This document shows positions 60,631 to 64,000 of a stretch of 64,000 nucleotides of DNA, piece after piece. Both the position numbers and the translations under genes were made by a program. The notes under the pieces are model-generated. The model was given only the letters and a program-made list of their open reading frames with translations, was not told the DNA's origin and did not search any database. Position 1 is the stretch's first letter; each line of letters begins with the position of its first letter. The DNA comes from Paraburkholderia silvatlantica (lineage in GTDB: Bacteria; Pseudomonadota; Gammaproteobacteria; Burkholderiales; Burkholderiaceae): positions 62,001-126,000 of the forward strand of contig NZ_QEOL01000007.1 of assembly GCF_003096715.1 (NCBI RefSeq). Direction: 5' to 3'.

Positions 60631-60999
60631 ATGCAACAGCTTCATCTTCCTCCCCTTGCCGAGGGTGAGGTCTACGTCGGCGCCGTCGGCGACAAAGACG
60701 GCTCTGGCCACCACGTCATTCTGCTGCCGGGCGACAACAACGGCGCGAGCTGGAAGGCGCAGATGGAGTGGGCAAAGAGCATCGGCGGAGATCTGCCGAG
60801 CCGCATCGAGCAGGCCATGCTTTGGGCCAATTTCCGCGAGCAGTTTAAGCAGGACCTCTACTGGAGCAACGAGGTCCACCATCGCAATTCCGGCTGGGCC
60901 TGGTATCAGTACTTCCTCTACGGCAACCAGTACTACTTCAACCAGGACTACGAGTTCCGCGCCCGCGCCGTCCGCAGATTCATTCCTTCAGTAATTTAA
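60631..60999 (+). CDS. DGR target protein 2 (DUF1566/Lcl-type C-lectin-like)
   Basis: 122 residues, paralogue of target 1 and 25 bp downstream of it. Fixed part MQQLHLPPLAEGEVYVGAVG, LPGDNNGASWKAQMEWAKSI, GGDLPSRIEQAMLWANFREQ, DLYWSNE. Variable stretch NSGWAWYQYFLYGNQYYFNQ, then EFRARAVRRFIPSVI. The two paralogues differ at many fixed positions too, so the duplication is not very recent. Aromatic residues (Tyr, Phe) dominate the variable sites, which suits ligand contact. GAGGTAGAG ribosome site. Confidence 0.88.
   Translation: MQQLHLPPLAEGEVYVGAVGDKDGSGHHVILLPGDNNGASWKAQMEWAKSIGGDLPSRIEQAMLWANFREQFKQDLYWSNEVHHRNSGWAWYQYFLYGNQYYFNQDYEFRARAVRRFIPSVI
60889..60979 (+). repeat. DGR variable repeat VR2
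   Basis: 91 bp, ungapped against TR. Nine differences, all at template A (seven A to T, one A to C, one A to G), in seven of nine AAC codons. The 3' end is identical to TR and VR1. Confidence 0.95.
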
Positions 61000-61013
61000 C
61001 GATCTAAACCACC

Positions 61014-61298
61014 GTGGCCTTGCATACCCAACTGCCGATATATCGCGCTGCAGAAGACCTCCTGGACGTCGTGACTGATGTGGTCACGAATATGCAGCGG
61101 AACTTCAAGCGCTCGATCGGGGAGAAGATCAATCTCGAATGCATCGAGATCATCGTGCTCGTGTATCGCGCAAATGTCGCGGCCGACAAGTCGCCTCATT
61201 TGACGGAACTCGTCGAGCGGCTGCAGGTGATCAATCTGCTTTTGCGTCTCGGCTTCAACAAGCGCAAGGTGCACGGGAACTCGTATGCGCGCGATTGA
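61014..61298 (+). CDS. avd: Avd-like DGR accessory protein, apparently frameshifted
   Basis: From GTG 61014: 94 residues beginning ALHTQLPIYRAAEDLLDVVT, then NMQRNFKRSIGEKINLECIE, the four-helix-bundle Avd/S23-like family that assists DGR reverse transcriptases (BPP-1 Avd has 128 residues). The frame stops early, just after NSYARD. In the +1 frame the missing last helix continues as RAIELTTSIGKQATAWKKSA, ending at 61389. The break lies in a GCGCGCG run at 61287-61293. So either one repeat unit was lost, or the break is a programmed shift or a sequencing error. No good ribosome site is seen before the GTG. Confidence 0.78.
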   Translation: MALHTQLPIYRAAEDLLDVVTDVVTNMQRNFKRSIGEKINLECIEIIVLVYRANVAADKSPHLTELVERLQVINLLLRLGFNKRKVHGNSYARD

Positions 61299-61381
61299 GC
61301 TGACGACGAGCATCGGGAAGCAGGCCACGGCATGGAAGAAATCCGCAGGTAATCGCCCGCTCCGTGGAGGTCAAGACTTTC

Positions 61382-62728
61382 ATGGCTGAGCGAACTTTCA
61401 ATCTGGTCGTGCCGCTGGCTCACGAGGCCACCGCCATGCGCACCACGGATACCGTCCGCCAGCAGGCTGTCCGGTCCGGCGCAGTTTCCCCGCTGAGCGA
61501 TCGGCGCGGCAACGTAGATAGCACGATATTTCCGGCTGGGCCTGGTATCAGAACTTCAACAACGGCAACCAGAACTACAACAACCAGAACAACGAGTTCC
61601 GCGCCCGCGCCGTCCGCAGATAGAAACCCGTTTTCGTTCGCCGAACTGGTCGAGGCCTACCTCGCCTGCCGGCGCACGAAGCGCAATAGCCGCAGCGCAC
61701 TCGCGTTCGAGGGGCGCCTCGAACGCAACCTGCGGCTGCTTTATGATGAATTGATCGACGGCAGCTATACCCCGGGCCGTTCGATCTGCTTCGTGATAAC
61801 CAGACCGAAGCCTCGCGAGGTCTGGGCAGCCGACTTCCGCGATCGCATCGTTCATCACCTGCTGTACAACCGCATCGGCCCGCGCTTCGAGCGCGCCTTC
61901 ATCGCCGACAGCTGCGCCTGCATCAAGGGACGCGGCACGCTCTACGCTGCGCAACGCCTCGAGGCGAAGGTACGCAGCATCACGCAGAACTGGAGCCGCC
62001 CGGCCTTCTACCTGAAGTGTGATCTGGCGAACTTCTTTGTCAGCATCGACAAGGTGGTCCTGCGCGAGTTGCTCGCGGCCCGCATCGATGAGCCGTGGTG
62101 GATGGCTCTGGCCGAGGCGGTGCTGATGCACGACCCTCGCACCAATTTCGAGATGCGAGGCGATCCGCTCCTTATGGATCTAGTGCCGCCGCACAAGAGG
62201 CTGATGAATCAGCCAGAGCACCTCGGCCTGCCGATCGGGAATCTGTCGTCGCAGTTTTTCGCCAACGTCTATCTGGACGTGCTCGACCAGCGCGCGAAAC
62301 ACGTGCTGCGCGCGCGGCACTACATCCGATACGTGGATGACTTCCTGTTTCTGCACGAATCGGCCGACTGGCTCAACGCGGCGTTGCGCGATGTCGACGC
62401 GTTTCTGCCCACGCGCCTCGGCGTGCGCCTGAACCCGCGCAAGACGATCCTGCAGCCGGTTGACCGTGGCGTCGATTTCGTCGGGCAGGTCATCAAGCCG
62501 TGGCGCCGCGAGACGCGCAAGCGCACGCGCAACGAAGCGCTGCGGCGCGTTGCGGCCACGCCGGCTGCCGATCTGATGCCCGTCGCCAACTCCTACTTCG
62601 GGCTGATGCGACAGGCGACAGCCAGCCATCAGGACCGCGCGCGTCTGGCGAATGTGGTCCGTGATCGCGGGCACGCAGTCAATGCCGCTTTCACCAAAAC
62701 CTATCGGAGACGCTCTCATGAAGCGTGA
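61382..62728 (+). CDS. DGR reverse transcriptase
   Basis: RNA-directed DNA polymerase that copies the TR RNA with adenine errors. Homology begins at NPFSFAELVEAYLACRRTKR (61625) and includes PKPREVWAADFRDRIVHHLL, motif A KCDLANFFVSID (Asp at 62021), motif B LGLPIGNLSSQFFANVYL (the DGR form, with SQ in place of SP), catalytic YVDD at 62330-62341, then GVRLNPRKTILQ and VDFVGQVI. No start codon exists between TR and 61625, so translation must begin upstream, at ATG 61382 or 61436, and read through TR in another frame (Thr-rich N-terminus). Ends 11 bases inside the methyltransferase gene. Confidence 0.93.
   Translation: MAERTFNLVVPLAHEATAMRTTDTVRQQAVRSGAVSPLSDRRGNVDSTIFPAGPGIRTSTTATRTTTTRTTSSAPAPSADRNPFSFAELVEAYLACRRTKRNSRSALAFEGRLERNLRLLYDELIDGSYTPGRSICFVITRPKPREVWAADFRDRIVHHLLYNRIGPRFERAFIADSCACIKGRGTLYAAQRLEAKVRSITQNWSRPAFYLKCDLANFFVSIDKVVLRELLAARIDEPWWMALAEAVLMHDPRTNFEMRGDPLLMDLVPPHKRLMNQPEHLGLPIGNLSSQFFANVYLDVLDQRAKHVLRARHYIRYVDDFLFLHESADWLNAALRDVDAFLPTRLGVRLNPRKTILQPVDRGVDFVGQVIKPWRRETRKRTRNEALRRVAATPAADLMPVANSYFGLMRQATASHQDRARLANVVRDRGHAVNAAFTKTYRRRSHEA
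61531..61621 (+). repeat. DGR template repeat (TR)
   Basis: 91 bp with 26 adenines, 18 of them in nine AAC codons in the target frame; that frame ends in TAG right after the repeat. Located between avd and the catalytic part of the reverse transcriptase. Its transcript is the expected template of mutagenic homing. Confidence 0.95.
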
Positions 62729-64000
62729 CACGATGTCTTTGCCGCTCGACCTCGGCAGCGAGCTGATCATCGACAATTTCGCAGGCGGCGGCGGTGCGTC
62801 GACGGGCCTCGAGCGCGCGTTCGGGCGCCCGGTCGATGTCGCGATCAACCACGACCCGGAAGCGCTTGCGATGCACTCCGCGAACCATCCGCACACGAAG
62901 CACTATTGCGAGAGCGTGTTCGACGTCGATCCGATCGCCATCACCGGCAATCAGCCTGTCGCCCTAGTCTGGCTGTCGCCCGATTGCAAGCACTTCAGCA
63001 AGGCGAAGGGCGGAAAGCCAGTATCGAAGAAGATCCGCGGCCTCGCCTGGATCGCGTTGCGCTGGGCCGCGAAGGTCAAGCCGCGCGTGATAATGCTGGA
63101 GAACGTCGAGGAATTTCAGACGTGGGGCCCGCTGACGGCCGATGGCACGCCGTGCCCTAAGAATCGCGGCCGGACGTTCCGGTCGTTCGTGAACGCGCTG
63201 CGTGCCCAAGGATATGTCGTCGACTGGCGCGAGCTGCGCGCGTGCGACTACGGCGCGCCGACGATCAGAAAGCGCCTCTTTCTCGTGGCGCGCCGTGACC
63301 ACCTGCCGATCGTCTGGCCGACGCCGACGCACGGCGACCAGAAGAGCGCTGCCGTCCGCACGGGCAAACTGCTGCCGTGGCGCACCGCTGCGGATTGCAT
63401 CGATTGGTCGCTGCCATGTCCGTCGATCTTCGAGCGCTCGAAGCCGCTGAAGGATGCAACGCTGCGCCGCGTGGCGAAAGGGATCATGAAGTTCGTGGTG
63501 AACAGTGCGGATCCTTTCATCGTGAAGTTTCAGGAGAACAGCACCGGCCAGACGCTGGACGAACCATTGCACACGGTGATGGCCGGCGCGCCGCGCTTCG
63601 GCCTTATCTCGCCGACCCTGATGCACGTCACGCACCACGGCGCAGATCGCACGGCATCTGTCGATATGCCGATTGCGACCATCACCGGGGCGCACCGCGG
63701 CGAGCAGGCGCTTATTGCTGCACACATCACGAAGTTTCGCGCTAACAGCACGGGTAGCTCAGCAGATCAGCCTCTGCACACTGTTACCGCAGGCGGTGAT
63801 TGCGCGCGACCGGCCGGCGCAGCGCACGCCATGGGAATCGTTTCCGCGACGCTGATTCAAACTGGCTACGGAGAGCGCGAAGGCCAAGAACCGCGCGTAC
63901 CAGGCCTAGAAAAGCCGCTCGGCACTGCGGTCGCCGGCGGCGTGAAGCACGCGGTCGTGTCAGCCTTCCTAGCGAAGCACTACGGCGGTCACGAGTCTCC
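62718..64000 (+). CDS. DNA (cytosine-5) methyltransferase (C-terminus beyond window)
   Basis: At least 427 codons, open to the edge. Motif I LIIDNFAGGGGASTGLERAF binds AdoMet; motif IV WLSPDCKHFSKAKGG holds the catalytic Cys with SPDC in place of the common PPC; motif VI MLENVEEF; motif VIII APTIRKRLFLVARR. The long region after it contains repeated segments such as LDEPLHTVMAG and SADQPLHTVTAGG, part of the target recognition region. ATG at 62718 is 11 bases before the end of the reverse transcriptase. Likely protects phage DNA from host restriction. Confidence 0.9.
   Translation, partial: MKRDTMSLPLDLGSELIIDNFAGGGGASTGLERAFGRPVDVAINHDPEALAMHSANHPHTKHYCESVFDVDPIAITGNQPVALVWLSPDCKHFSKAKGGKPVSKKIRGLAWIALRWAAKVKPRVIMLENVEEFQTWGPLTADGTPCPKNRGRTFRSFVNALRAQGYVVDWRELRACDYGAPTIRKRLFLVARRDHLPIVWPTPTHGDQKSAAVRTGKLLPWRTAADCIDWSLPCPSIFERSKPLKDATLRRVAKGIMKFVVNSADPFIVKFQENSTGQTLDEPLHTVMAGAPRFGLISPTLMHVTHHGADRTASVDMPIATITGAHRGEQALIAAHITKFRANSTGSSADQPLHTVTAGGDCARPAGAAHAMGIVSATLIQTGYGEREGQEPRVPGLEKPLGTAVAGGVKHAVVSAFLAKHYGGHES

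Larger units (their letters stand above)
60240..62728 (+). other. Diversity-generating retroelement with two targets
   Basis: Complete layout: two target genes with VR1 and VR2, avd, TR, reverse transcriptase, all on the plus strand. It is placed downstream of a repressor-controlled promoter in the prophage. Confidence 0.95.
27716..64000. mobile_element. P22-like podovirus prophage (right end outside window)
   Basis: From attL to the right edge all genes are phage-type. The leftward block contains replication, packaging, head, ejection, tailspike and lysis genes. The immunity region is at about 57.5 kb. A rightward block has small genes, a DGR and a methyltransferase. No integrase is visible, so it should lie beyond 64000. 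Head and tail gene order follows P22 (portal, scaffold, coat, gp4, gp10, gp7, gp20, gp16, gp9 equivalents). No truncated late gene is seen, so it may be functional. Confidence 0.93.

Noticed and set aside
60240..60999. Simple tandem duplication or tail-fibre genes
   Set aside because: All differences from TR are at template adenines, which a plain duplication would not give; no fibre features are present.

Overview
The window is GC-rich DNA from a Burkholderiaceae chromosome, most like Paraburkholderia, Caballeronia or Burkholderia. The pointers are the rpsF-priB-rpsR-rplI-dnaB order, the cysB-cysA-cysW-cysT-sbp run next to lexA, a nodIJ-like exporter, and DUF4148 and DUF2939 proteins. Bases 1 to about 27,716 are host chromosome. 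The rest, to the right edge, is the left and central part of an integrated P22-like podovirus. No tRNA or rRNA genes were seen.

Host part. Minus strand: Pit phosphate transporter with its DUF47 partner, dnaB, the ribosomal operon, and an ECF sigma/anti-sigma pair. A LysR regulator diverges from the glyoxylate operon gcl-hyi-glxR. Then come a BON/LysM protein, asparaginase, CysB and the sulfate ABC transporter. lexA follows with two tandem LexA boxes, then DUF2939, a universal stress protein, nodIJ-like genes, a DUF318 permease, an aldo/keto reductase and small secreted or unknown proteins.

Prophage junction. The 5' end of dusA (27,677) is in frame up to VAPMMD and then runs into foreign sequence and a stop. 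This marks attL inside dusA. Most prophage genes face left: early genes (57.5 to 49.3 kb), then DNA packaging, head, tail and ejection genes, a tailspike and a lysis cassette that ends at the junction. The replication gene carries six iteron-like palindromes and a perfect DnaA box. The late genes start immediately after two strong intrinsic terminators, which implies antitermination. Virion order and sizes follow P22, with an added GroES-like protein, a 2-oxoglutarate hydroxylase and a GNAT acetyltransferase.

Immunity region and rightward operon. A Cro-like gene and a self-cleaving S24 repressor diverge across operators built on ATCGGCA/TGCCGAT. The repressor is translationally coupled to a lipoprotein. 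A second operator cluster downstream overlaps a TTGACA promoter that points right into seven small genes and then a diversity-generating retroelement (DGR).

The DGR is the main find. Two tandem target genes, each about 121 codons, end in 91-bp variable repeats (VR1, VR2). An Avd-like accessory gene follows, then a 91-bp template repeat (TR) and a DGR-type reverse transcriptase. Each VR differs from TR at nine positions; all eighteen differences lie at template adenines, and all fall in AAC codons. The avd gene looks frameshifted in a short GC-dinucleotide run. TR lies inside the reverse transcriptase open frame. The targets are small, apparently cytosolic proteins in the early region rather than tail fibres. 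A cytosine-C5 DNA methyltransferase follows and is cut by the window edge.
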